Source of the DNA: Microvirga guangxiensis | GTDB taxonomy: Bacteria > Pseudomonadota > Alphaproteobacteria > Rhizobiales > Beijerinckiaceae | Direction of reading: 5' to 3' | DNA length: 64,000 nucleotides | Assembly: GCF_900102135.1 (NCBI RefSeq) | Contig: NZ_FMVJ01000004.1 | Span: forward strand, 372,001-436,000 | The notes under the pieces: generated by a model | Told to the model about the DNA's origin: nothing | The model's database searches: none | What the model saw: only the letters and a program-made list of their open reading frames with translations | Shown here: piece by piece, positions 19,036-28,149 of the stretch | How the letters are laid out: each line of letters starts with the position of its first letter | Numbering within the stretch: the first letter of the stretch is position 1 | Translations under genes and position numbers: made by a program

Positions 19036-19995
19036 TTACTGCGAAGGTGGCGGAGGAACGACTGGATAGCCGGTTTGCGGAGAAGCGGTCGGCTGCTGAT
19101 ATGTTGGGGTCGTCGGCTGGACGGGAGCCGCTGGAATGACCGTATCCTTGTCGATGAGGCGGGTGGAAGGCTCGGCCTGCACCCGGACGCGGCGCTCACG
19201 CACAACGGTCGCGGGGGCATCATTGATGCCGAGCGGATAGATCGGCGCATCGATCTCGCCCAGATGGGCGGGCACCCGGGGCGGATCCCCATAGGGATTC
19301 CAGGACCCGGACATGTAATAGGCCGAGATTGTGAAGGCATACATGGTGCGCAGGAGTTGCTGCTGTGTCGCAGCCGCATCGCACAGACGCAGGCGGATGG
19401 AGATTACCCCGCCCGGCACGAACACGGCCGGTTTGTTGGGCTCGATCCGCTGCCAGGCGTAAAGGCAGACGTCGCCGCTCGCAGAGCGGCCCGTGGCGAA
19501 ACCGAAGGGCCCGTACTTGTTCTGCACGTAGACGAGCGAGGTCTGCATGTCGATGCCGGGGAGGCGCTCCTCCATCTCCTCCTGGACGCGTTCCTGCATC
19601 ATGACCGAGGAGGGGAGGCTCAGCACATCGTCCACCTGGGATTGCGGCGGCGCTCCCCCGGTGGCCAGGCTTACATAGAAGGCGTTCTGGCCAGGGGTGA
19701 GTGAGGCTGTCGAGAGGGCAATCTCCTGAGAGACCCCGTTCTGGTACTTGCGCTCCAGCACGGCCACGATGGAGGGGCCGCCCGGCGGCGGCACGATGAT
19801 CGCCCGGGTTGCCGGAACCTCGTTCATGAGCGTGGCAAAACCCAGCTCGGATCTCGTCGTGCAGGCCGTGGTCAGGAGCGACACCGCAAGAAGCGCTGCC
19901 GTGGCGGGTTTGCCGAGCCGCCCCCTCGAATCAGAGCGCGTCTCGGGCGCCGAGGCGCCGAATCCGGTCCGATTGGGAGAGAAGGAAAACAGCAT
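19036..19995 (-). CDS. bcsN: Cellulose biosynthesis protein BcsN (lipoprotein)
   Basis: Predicted lipoprotein of 319 aa; the lipobox is LTTAC near residue 40 after a hydrophobic stretch. BcsN proteins accompany bcsA in many Rhizobiales, and the ERKYQNGVSQEIALST region and Pro-rich tail fit that family. The exact function is not known to me. The ORF could begin at a TTG at 20007, but that would sit directly on the AGGAG; the ATG at 19995 has AGGAG about 12 nt upstream. The C terminus (after about residue 275) is Pro/Thr/Gln-rich. It is the first gene of the leftward cellulose operon. Confidence 0.83.
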   Translation of the reverse strand: MLFSFSPNRTGFGASAPETRSDSRGRLGKPATAALLAVSLLTTACTTRSELGFATLMNEVPATRAIIVPPPGGPSIVAVLERKYQNGVSQEIALSTASLTPGQNAFYVSLATGGAPPQSQVDDVLSLPSSVMMQERVQEEMEERLPGIDMQTSLVYVQNKYGPFGFATGRSASGDVCLYAWQRIEPNKPAVFVPGGVISIRLRLCDAAATQQQLLRTMYAFTISAYYMSGSWNPYGDPPRVPAHLGEIDAPIYPLGINDAPATVVRERRVRVQAEPSTRLIDKDTVIPAAPVQPTTPTYQQPTASPQTGYPVVPPPPSQ

Positions 19996-20355
19996 GGGCA
20001 GGGTCAACTCCTGCGGCCGGCGGGTCCGCTGGGATGAGGGACGTCCCGAAGGGGCAAGTGCCCAAGGGCCGACGCATCCGGTGAATCTTTAACCAGACAT
20101 GGCCAAACATAGTTAACGAAGGGTAACCATCGGCCCCGATTAGGGATTATTGTCCCTTCAAACTTGAACGGCCGTGCTTGACGCAGGGGCTATGGAGCAT
20201 AAAAGCAGGGCTCGCGTCCTCCGCCGCGCGGCCTCTGACCGCCGGCCCAGGCTCGCCTTCCAGTCGCTGCCATCGCCCGACATTGCCGTGCCGGACGTTT
20301 TATCCATCCCACTTGCTGGAGTGGGACCAAAGACGCCTTTTCGAAAGTCTTTTTC
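19996..20355. promoter_or_regulatory. Divergent promoter region of bcsN and the MFS exporter
   Basis: About 360 bases without a convincing gene; short frames here look like chance. It must contain the promoters of the leftward cellulose operon and the rightward MFS gene. I could not identify clear -35/-10 pairs. Confidence 0.4.
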
Positions 20356-21543
20356 ATGAAGTCCGCCTTTTTGCGCAACGCGCTCGTCCTTGGAATGCTG
20401 TCCGCCATCGGGCCGTTCGCCATCGACATGTACCTGCCGGCTTTCCCGGCCATCGCCCGCGAGTTCCGGGTTGATGTGAGCGCGGTGCAGATGAGTCTGA
20501 TGAGCTTCTTCCTGGCGGTGGCCATCTGCCAGCTGGCCTATGGACCGTTGTCGGACCGCTATGGCCGCAAGCCGCCCCTCTATGCGGGCCTCACGCTGTT
20601 CGTCCTCGGCAGCATCGGCTGCAGCTATGCCCCGAATGTGGAGGCGCTCATCGCTTTCCGCTTCCTGCAGGGCGTAGGCTCCTGTGCGGCCATGGTCATT
20701 CCCAGGGCCATCATTCGCGATCTGCATACGGGCCACGAGGCCGCGCGCCTCATGGCGACCATGATGCTGGTCTTCAGCGTCTCGCCCATTCTGGCGCCGC
20801 TCGCAGGCAGCACGCTCACCGAATTCTTCAGCTGGCGTGTCATCTTCTGGACCATTGCGGCCATCGGCATCGGCGGCTTGGCCGTGCTTCTGTTTCTGCT
20901 GCCCGAGACGCGGCCAGAGGAGGCGGGTAAGAGGGGCATTCTCCAGGCTTTCTCCACCTACAGAACGCTTCTGAAGGATCGCCGTTTTCTTGGAGTCACC
21001 TTCACCGGCGGTTTTAGCCAGGCGAGCTTCTTTGCCTATCTGGCGGGCTCGTCCGTGATCTTCATCGAACATTACGGACTGTCGCCGTCGCATTACAGCA
21101 TGATCTTCGCGTCGAACGCGATCGCCTTCATCGGCAGCGCGCAGTTCAACAGCGTCTTCATGCGACGCTTCGGTGCGGAGAAACTCGTGCGCACGGCTAT
21201 TTCCGGCTTCGTCGCCCTTGTCAGTCTGTTGTTCATCCTGACCCTCGCAGGGGTCGATAACGCCTACCTTCTCTGGGGGCTTCTGTTCCTCTCCTTCGGC
21301 TGCCTCGGCTATGTCATCCCCTCGACAGCCGTGCTGGCATTGGAGGAGCATGGAACGATTGCCGGTACGGCTTCCGCGCTCATGGGCACGCTGCAGCTCA
21401 GCACGGGCGCCGTGATGATTGCGCTGACGAGCGTGCTCTACAACGGAACGTCCCTGTCGATGGTCGGCTGCATCATGTTCTGCGGCTGGATGGCCTTCGC
21501 CTTGAGCATGCGGACCTTGAAGGCGAGACGTGTCTATCCCTGA
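20356..21543 (+). CDS. Bcr/CflA family multidrug MFS exporter
   Basis: Twelve-helix major facilitator of 395 aa in the drug:H+ antiporter Bcr/CflA group. Motif A between helices 2 and 3 reads GPLSDRYGRKPPLYAGL, and the N terminus has IGPFAIDMYLPAFPAIA, the hallmark of Bcr. It is likely to export small hydrophobic drugs; the substrate is unknown. Its 3' end overlaps the converging LysR gene by 10 nt, so the two genes are not in one operon. Confidence 0.92.
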   Translation: MKSAFLRNALVLGMLSAIGPFAIDMYLPAFPAIAREFRVDVSAVQMSLMSFFLAVAICQLAYGPLSDRYGRKPPLYAGLTLFVLGSIGCSYAPNVEALIAFRFLQGVGSCAAMVIPRAIIRDLHTGHEAARLMATMMLVFSVSPILAPLAGSTLTEFFSWRVIFWTIAAIGIGGLAVLLFLLPETRPEEAGKRGILQAFSTYRTLLKDRRFLGVTFTGGFSQASFFAYLAGSSVIFIEHYGLSPSHYSMIFASNAIAFIGSAQFNSVFMRRFGAEKLVRTAISGFVALVSLLFILTLAGVDNAYLLWGLLFLSFGCLGYVIPSTAVLALEEHGTIAGTASALMGTLQLSTGAVMIALTSVLYNGTSLSMVGCIMFCGWMAFALSMRTLKARRVYP

Positions 21544-22430
21544 TGGGACTCGGCCAGAATCCAATCGCGGAATGAGCGCACCAGAGGCGCTTCCGCCTTG
21601 TGCTCGGGATAGACGAGGTAATAGGCGCCAACACTCAGGATGCTGTGCGGGAAAAGGATCTCCAGGCGCCCCGTGGCGAGCTCGTCCGCAATCAGGAAGT
21701 GCGGAATGAGGCCAACGCCGAGGCCTGCGGCGGCGGCCTGCGCCACCATGGCGAATTGCTCGAAGCGCGGGCCGCGCATGGGGTTTCCGGCATCCACGTT
21801 CACGGTCGCGAACCATTCCGCCCAGGCGGTCGGGCGCGTGCTCTGCTGGAGCAGGGTGGCGCGAGCGAGATCTTCCGGCGCCTTGATCTTTTCGCGCTCA
21901 CGATAGGCCGGACTGCACACAGGCACGGCCTCTTCCCGCCGCAGCAATTCACAGATCGCGCCGGGCCAATGCGGCTCGCCGAAATGGATCGCAGCATCGA
22001 AAGGCTCGGCGGTGAAATCGAAGGGGACGAGGCGAACGCCGAAATTCACCGTCGCGCCGGGATGCCTGGTCATGAAATGCGGAATGCGCGGAATGAGCCA
22101 GCGGGTGCCGAACGTCGGCAGGGTCGCGAGGTTCAGGACGCCGCTTGTGCCCGACAGGGCTATCGCCTGATGGGTGGCGTCCGACAGCTCCGTCAGGGTT
22201 CCGCGCACCTGCGAGGCGTAAAGGCGGCCCACATCGGTAAGCACCACGCGCTGGCGGGAGCGGCTGAAAAGAGAAACGCCGAGCGAATCCTCAAGCTGCT
22301 GGATTTGCCGCGAAACGGCGCTCTGGGTGAGATTCAGTTCCTCGGCCGCGCGGGAGACGCTGCCATGCCGGGCCGTGGCCTCGAAGGCGAGAAGATTGCC
22401 GATATTGGGCAGAAAGCCGCGACGGAGCAC
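21534..22430 (-). CDS. LysR-type regulator divergent from glutaryl-CoA dehydrogenase (GcdR-like)
   Basis: Transcription factor of 298 aa with an N-terminal winged HTH ([32 protein letters not shown]) and a GcvA-like effector-binding domain. The ORF is open far upstream, to 22673 inside the divergent gene, but homology begins around [16 protein letters not shown] therefore start at the GTG at 22430, which has GGAA about 7 nt upstream. Divergence from gcdH with a 145-bp gap suggests it controls that operon, like GcdR in Pseudomonas; this is inference. Confidence 0.85.
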   Translation of the reverse strand: MLRRGFLPNIGNLLAFEATARHGSVSRAAEELNLTQSAVSRQIQQLEDSLGVSLFSRSRQRVVLTDVGRLYASQVRGTLTELSDATHQAIALSGTSGVLNLATLPTFGTRWLIPRIPHFMTRHPGATVNFGVRLVPFDFTAEPFDAAIHFGEPHWPGAICELLRREEAVPVCSPAYREREKIKAPEDLARATLLQQSTRPTAWAEWFATVNVDAGNPMRGPRFEQFAMVAQAAAAGLGVGLIPHFLIADELATGRLEILFPHSILSVGAYYLVYPEHKAEAPLVRSFRDWILAESHQG

Positions 22431-22575
22431 CAGTTCATTCCGTTTTCGAATAACCTGCTGCGAAGATGTCGCTTTACTTCTCCCCTGTCCAGCGCGATTT
22501 TTCGGGCAAAATTCAATAGGTTTATCCGGCGCTCTGGAGGGGTCTCCAGCGCCGTCTCCAAGAGGAATCCTCATC

Positions 22576-23775
<1,200 letters not shown>

Positions 23776-23789
23776 GAAAGGACAAGGCG

Positions 23790-24596
23790 ATGTCTCTTCG
23801 GATCACGCTGGCAGGAGCCACCGGCTGGGTCGGCAAGGCACTGGTGGCTGCGATTGCAGCCTCCGACGATCTGGAGCTCGCAGGCGCGGTCAGCCGCAGC
23901 GCTGCGGGGCAGGATGCGGGCGAGGCTGCTGGCCTTCCCCATCTTGGCGTCACGATCAGCGCCACGCTCGAAGAGGCATTGAAGGCACCGTCACACGTGG
24001 TGATCGATTACACCAAGCCCAATGTGGTCAAGGCGCACGCCCTGACCGCATTGGCGCATGGCCGCAATGTGGTTGTCGGCACATCTGGTCTTTCGGCGGA
24101 AGAATACGCAGAGATCGATGCCGTTGCGCTCAAGGCCCAGCGCGGGGTGCTCGCCGCCGGCAACTTCTCGATCACCGCAACGCTGCTGCGCCGCTTCGCG
24201 CTCGAAGCGGCGCGCTTCGTGCCGGATGTGGAAGTGATCGATTATGCTTCCGCCAAGAAACCCGACACGCCTTCCGGCACGGCGAGAGAACTGGCCGAAC
24301 TCTTGAGCGATGTGCGTCAGCCCGCAACCTCGAAGGCCGTCGATGAACTCGCCGGTGTTCGCGAGACCCGAGGCGGTGCGCTCGGCGCGAGGGAACCTGT
24401 GCAGGTTCACTCCCTGCGCATGCCGTCCTTCGTGCTCTCGTGCGAGGCCGTGTTCGGCGCCGATAACGAGCGCCTCGTGATCCGTCACGATGCGGGCTCT
24501 TCGGCTGCTCCTTATGTGACCGGAACATTGCTGGCGGCCCGCCGTGTCTCCTCTTTCATCGGATTGAAGCGCGGCCTCGATGCCGTGATGGATTGA
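23790..24596 (+). CDS. Divergent dihydrodipicolinate reductase-like oxidoreductase (DapB paralogue)
   Basis: DapB-family protein of 268 aa. The N-terminal Rossmann fold (ITLAGATGWVGKALVAAI), IDYTKPNVV, VVGTSGLS and the C-terminal ERLVIRHDAGSSAAPYVTGTLLAAR match DapB. The catalytic loop does not: E. coli-type EAHHRHKVDAPSGT is replaced by DYASAKKPDTPSGT, so both catalytic-site histidines (Ala and Ser here) are lost while the Lys and PSGT stay. It is therefore probably not the lysine-biosynthesis enzyme. AAGGA lies 8 nt before the start and gcdH ends 14 nt upstream, so it sits in the glutarate operon. It may reduce a related cyclic imine or other substrate. Confidence 0.8.
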   Translation: MSLRITLAGATGWVGKALVAAIAASDDLELAGAVSRSAAGQDAGEAAGLPHLGVTISATLEEALKAPSHVVIDYTKPNVVKAHALTALAHGRNVVVGTSGLSAEEYAEIDAVALKAQRGVLAAGNFSITATLLRRFALEAARFVPDVEVIDYASAKKPDTPSGTARELAELLSDVRQPATSKAVDELAGVRETRGGALGAREPVQVHSLRMPSFVLSCEAVFGADNERLVIRHDAGSSAAPYVTGTLLAARRVSSFIGLKRGLDAVMD

Positions 24597-24600
24597 GCGC

Positions 24601-25086
24601 ATGAGGCGGTTCGCTGCCATTGCGGATGGAATCACAACGAGAGTTGAAACCTTCAAGGTCGCATCTCTTCTTGTGATTCTCGCTATGGGCTGTGGTGCGG
24701 CGTTCGGGGCTGACCGTCCTACTTTGAAAACGCGTGCGTTTGATTGGTTACAGTGGAAGAGTGCTTTGCCTTTCGTCGATCTAGTCATTTCTCCGATGCA
24801 ACCAACAGATTGGTTGGACGAAAAATACCAATACGCGCCTACGGTTTATGGTCCGAGCACTCATTCTCCGACCAACACGATCTGCTGGCCTGACATGAAA
24901 GTCTGTTCGAGCTCGGACCAAGTTCTTTGCGAGGTTGATGTTCTCGATACCCCCGAGGCTCAGGTCGGAAGCGCGAAGGCAGTTAAAACGCAGCAATGCA
25001 TATCGCAAGAAAACTTGACCCGGTTAGAGAAGGGCGAAGACTTCTTGCGCGGTAAAATCACCTACAGAAAAGGTGCACGTCCTTGA
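24601..25086 (+). CDS. Small exported protein of unknown function
   Basis: I do not recognise this 161-aa protein. It begins 4 nt after the dapB-like stop and its TGA overlaps the TTG start of the next gene, so it is firmly inside the operon. Residues 18-36 form a hydrophobic segment ending in AFGAD, which could be a signal peptide after a long n-region. The mature part has five Cys (CWPDMKVCSSSDQVLCEV, later QCIS), suggesting disulfides in the periplasm. Base composition is more AT-rich than its neighbours, so it may be a recent insertion into the operon. Confidence 0.65.
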   Translation: MRRFAAIADGITTRVETFKVASLLVILAMGCGAAFGADRPTLKTRAFDWLQWKSALPFVDLVISPMQPTDWLDEKYQYAPTVYGPSTHSPTNTICWPDMKVCSSSDQVLCEVDVLDTPEAQVGSAKAVKTQQCISQENLTRLEKGEDFLRGKITYRKGARP

Positions 25087-26270
25087 CCGAGCAACAAAAT
25101 CGTCCTCTCTCAGGCCTCAAGGTCCTCGAACTCGCTCGTATTCTCGCTGGTCCCTGGGTCGGTCAACTGCTCGCCGACCTCGGCGCCGATGTGGTGAAGG
25201 TGGAGCGTCCGGGCGCGGGCGACGACACGCGCGGGTGGGGGCCTCCCTTCGTGGAGGCGGAGGATGGCGGTGATCTGTCGGCGGCGTACTTCCATTCCTG
25301 CAATCGCGGCAAGCGTTCCATCGCCGTCGATTTCGAAAGCGCCGAGGGGCAGGAACTCGTGCGCAAGCTCGCAGCTCACGCCGATGTGGTGATCGAGAAT
25401 TTCAAGGTCGGCGGGCTGAAGAAATACGGTCTCGACTACGAGAGCCTGAAGGCCGTCAATCCGCGTCTCGTCTACTGCTCCATTACGGGCTTCGGGCAGA
25501 ACGGCCCCTATGCGGCGCGCGCGGGATACGACTTCATGATCCAGGGCCTTGGCGGCATCATGGATCTGACCGGCGATCCCGACGGCGAGCCGCAGAAGAT
25601 CGGCGTGGCGTATGTCGACATCTTCACGGGCGTGTATTCGGTGGTCGGCATTCTTGCGGCTCTGCGCCAGCGCGATCAGACCGGCGAGGGCTCGCATCTC
25701 GACATGGCGCTCCTCGATGTGCAGACGAGCGTGCTCGCCAATCAGGCGATGAACTATCTTGCCTCCGCCAAGTCGCCGCGCCGCATGGGCAATGCGCATC
25801 CTAACATCGTGCCCTATCAGGTGTTCCCGGTGGCTGATGGCCACGTGATCGTGGCGGTGGGCAATGACGGACAGTTCTCCCGCTTCGTCGCTGTGCTCGG
25901 CTACCCCGAGCTGGCGCAGGACGAGCGCTTTGCCACGAATGCAGGCCGCGTGCGCCACCGCGCAGAGCTTGTGCCGATTCTGACGAGGCTCACGCTTGAG
26001 ACGACACGGGATGCTTTGCTGGCAGCGCTTGAAAAGCAGGGGGTGCCGGCTGGCCCCATCAATACGGTCGAGGATGTGTTTGCCGATCCTCAGGTGATCG
26101 CGCGCGGCATGAAAATCGATCTGCCTTCAATCGCCGCCAAAGGCGGCGCGATTCCGTCGGTGCGTTCACCCATCGTCATGAACGGAAAGCCGATGGCGGC
26201 TGCGCGTCCTTCGCCCCGCCTCGGTGAGCATACGGATGAAGTGTTGAGCGATCCGTCCTGGATGGCTTGA
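25083..26270 (+). CDS. CaiB/BaiF family III CoA-transferase (probable glutarate CoA-transferase)
   Basis: Family III CoA-transferase of 395 aa. It has the N-terminal nucleotide/CoA fold (LKVLELARILAGPWVGQLLADLGADVVKVERP), GYDFMIQGLGGIMDLTGDP, and the catalytic Asp in HLDMALLDVQTS. Close resemblance to succinyl-CoA:glutarate CoA-transferase, together with gcdH, suggests it makes glutaryl-CoA from glutarate. The start is a TTG at 25083 overlapping the previous stop (TTGA), with AAGGTG about 8 nt upstream; no better start exists before the conserved domain. Confidence 0.9.
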   Translation: MTEQQNRPLSGLKVLELARILAGPWVGQLLADLGADVVKVERPGAGDDTRGWGPPFVEAEDGGDLSAAYFHSCNRGKRSIAVDFESAEGQELVRKLAAHADVVIENFKVGGLKKYGLDYESLKAVNPRLVYCSITGFGQNGPYAARAGYDFMIQGLGGIMDLTGDPDGEPQKIGVAYVDIFTGVYSVVGILAALRQRDQTGEGSHLDMALLDVQTSVLANQAMNYLASAKSPRRMGNAHPNIVPYQVFPVADGHVIVAVGNDGQFSRFVAVLGYPELAQDERFATNAGRVRHRAELVPILTRLTLETTRDALLAALEKQGVPAGPINTVEDVFADPQVIARGMKIDLPSIAAKGGAIPSVRSPIVMNGKPMAAARPSPRLGEHTDEVLSDPSWMA

Positions 26271-26292
26271 GCAGCCTCAGCATGACGATGCC

Positions 26293-26859
26293 TTAGGAGG
26301 CGATGCCCTTCGTAAGCAGGCGATTGATCGCCTGCACGATCCTCTCGCGGTCCTGATCCGAGAACGGGCTGAGATTGTGCATTTCAAGATTGCTCAGACC
26401 TTCGACCGCAAGCCAGCCGAGAAGCGCGGCGTCGTCATCCGAGTCGGATTTGATGCGTTGCAACGTTTCTGAAATGACCTCGCGAACAGGGTCGAGCAGA
26501 CGCGGATTCTCCGCCGTCGCTACCATCAATCCAGTTGCGATCTCCTGCATCTTGCCGTCACAACACATATTCAGGAGAGTTGTCGTCGCCAGCCGCGCTT
26601 CCAGATTAGGTCCGGGCTTAAGCTGCGGGCGCAGGGCTTCTCTGGATTCCGTCACCTGATCGATCATGCGACGGATCATGGCCTGAAGCAGCGCTTCCTT
26701 GCTGGGAAAGTTGTAGAGAAGTCCACCTTTGCTGAGCCCGGCGCGCTCGGCCACGGCGTCGAGAGTGAGGCGCCCCGCGCCGATTTCGGAAACAAGCTCT
26801 GCAGCCGCGTCGAGAATTTTCTCGCGGGAACTCTTGCGGCCTCGGGCATTTTCCAACAT
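26293..26859 (-). CDS. TetR-family repressor of the RND pump
   Basis: Regulator of 188 aa with an N-terminal HTH (ILDAAAELVSEIGAGRLTLDAVAERAGLSKGGLLYNFPSKEALLQAMI) and a variable ligand-binding C terminus. I chose the ATG at 26859 with AAGAG upstream rather than the TTG at 26874. It is divergent from the RND adaptor gene, and a palindrome in the shared spacer is a likely operator. It probably represses itself and the pump until an inducer binds. Confidence 0.88.
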   Translation of the reverse strand: MLENARGRKSSREKILDAAAELVSEIGAGRLTLDAVAERAGLSKGGLLYNFPSKEALLQAMIRRMIDQVTESREALRPQLKPGPNLEARLATTTLLNMCCDGKMQEIATGLMVATAENPRLLDPVREVISETLQRIKSDSDDDAALLGWLAVEGLSNLEMHNLSPFSDQDRERIVQAINRLLTKGIAS

Positions 26860-26878
26860 TGACAACTCTTGCAACTAA

Positions 26879-26892
26879 ACCGTCCGGTCGGT
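26879..26892. promoter_or_regulatory. Candidate TetR operator
   Basis: The 14-bp sequence ACCGTCCGGTCGGT is palindromic at 12 of 14 positions and resembles the ACCGACCGGTCGGT-type sites of many TetR proteins. It lies 20 bp from the regulator start, in the spacer shared with the divergent RND genes. Confidence 0.55.
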
Positions 26893-27004
26893 ATATAAAT
26901 GATGCCGCGGCATTGGCGTCAAGGGCAAGTTGAGCTAATGCCGCACCTCCATCTTCAATGTCTGTAGCCCGCCCGGCGGGCCTGTAACTTTCTGGAAGAA
27001 GTCC

Positions 27005-28138
27005 ATGAAAAGGCGCATCGTCGTCGGCCTCGTTTTCACTCTTACGATCCTGCTCTGTGCTGGGCTGATTTGGTTCAACTTCTTCCGGGACAAGATGATC
27101 GCGGACTTCTTCGCCAATATGCAGCCGCCTCCGCAGGCGATCTCTGCGGCCAAGGTTGAGGCGAAGACCTGGACGCCAAGCATCAGCGCCATTGGCACGG
27201 CCAAAGCCGCCAACGGCGTCGAACTGGCCTTCGAGACGCCCGGCATCGTCAAGGAAATCAAGTTTAAGGCCAATCAGAGTATCCGCGCAGGCGATATCCT
27301 CGTTCAGCTCGACGATACGGTGGAGCGTGCCGACATCCAAGACGTTCAAGCCAACGTGAAGACGGCAGAGAGCTCTTATGAGCGGGCGAGAACCCTTTCG
27401 ACCCGCGGCTATGGCACGGAAGCCAACCTCGATCAGGCGAGCGCGTTGCTTGCCGCTGCGCGGTCGCGTTTGGCCCGCCTTGAGGCAACACTCGAGCAGA
27501 AGGCTTTGAAGGCGCCGTTCTCCGGCGTGATCGGCATTCCGCGCATCGATGTGGGTCAGTATCTGCAGCCCGGTTCCGTCATCGCGAGCTTCCAGGACCT
27601 CGATTCCATGAAAGTCGATTTCACGGTTCCCGAGCAGATGGCCGATCAGGTGAAGCTCGGGCAGGAGGTTCGCCTGGGCATGAACGAGACTGACCTGCCC
27701 TTCAAGGGGCGTGTGACGGGCAAAGACCCCCGGGTCGATCCGAAGACCCGTCTCGTTTCCGTGCAGGCTCTCATCGAGGACAACAAGGAAAGGTCGATCC
27801 TGCCAGGTCAGTTCCTCCATGTAGAGGTCGTCCTGCCGGAGCAGCCCAACGTCATCACCGTGCCACAGACGGCTGTCATCACGAGCCTTTACGGGGATTA
27901 CGTCTACACGATCGATCAGGAAGAACGGGCAGGCAATCAGGTCCAGGTCGCCAAGCAGGTCTTCGTGAAGACCGGCCGCCGCCGCGGCGGCGTGCTCGAA
28001 GTTCTCTCGGGCATCCAGCCGGGTCAGCAGGTTGTGGCTTCAGGCCAGAACAAGCTTCAGTCCGGCGCGACCGTGAAGATCGACAACAGCATTGATGTGA
28101 CGAAGCTCGACGCGACCAAGCTCGCGAACGGGCAGTAG
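27005..28138 (+). CDS. RND efflux periplasmic adaptor (membrane fusion protein)
   Basis: Membrane fusion protein of 377 aa linking an RND pump to an outer-membrane channel. It has an uncleaved-looking N-terminal hydrophobic anchor (residues 7-24), a biotinyl-lipoyl half (GIVKEIKFKANQSIRAGDILVQLDD), a coiled-coil hairpin, the second half (KAPFSGVIGIPRIDVGQYLQPG) and beta-barrel domains. No lipobox Cys is present. GGAAGAAG precedes the start. It is followed after 11 nt by the permease gene. The cluster has no outer-membrane factor, so a TolC-like protein must come from elsewhere. Confidence 0.92.
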   Translation: MKRRIVVGLVFTLTILLCAGLIWFNFFRDKMIADFFANMQPPPQAISAAKVEAKTWTPSISAIGTAKAANGVELAFETPGIVKEIKFKANQSIRAGDILVQLDDTVERADIQDVQANVKTAESSYERARTLSTRGYGTEANLDQASALLAAARSRLARLEATLEQKALKAPFSGVIGIPRIDVGQYLQPGSVIASFQDLDSMKVDFTVPEQMADQVKLGQEVRLGMNETDLPFKGRVTGKDPRVDPKTRLVSVQALIEDNKERSILPGQFLHVEVVLPEQPNVITVPQTAVITSLYGDYVYTIDQEERAGNQVQVAKQVFVKTGRRRGGVLEVLSGIQPGQQVVASGQNKLQSGATVKIDNSIDVTKLDATKLANGQ

Positions 28139-28149
28139 GCAAAAACGCC

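Noticed and set aside
20158-21816. 552-aa minus-strand frame opposite the MFS exporter
   Set aside because: The plus-strand exporter has the full Bcr/CflA motifs; the antisense product is Arg/His-rich without a fold.
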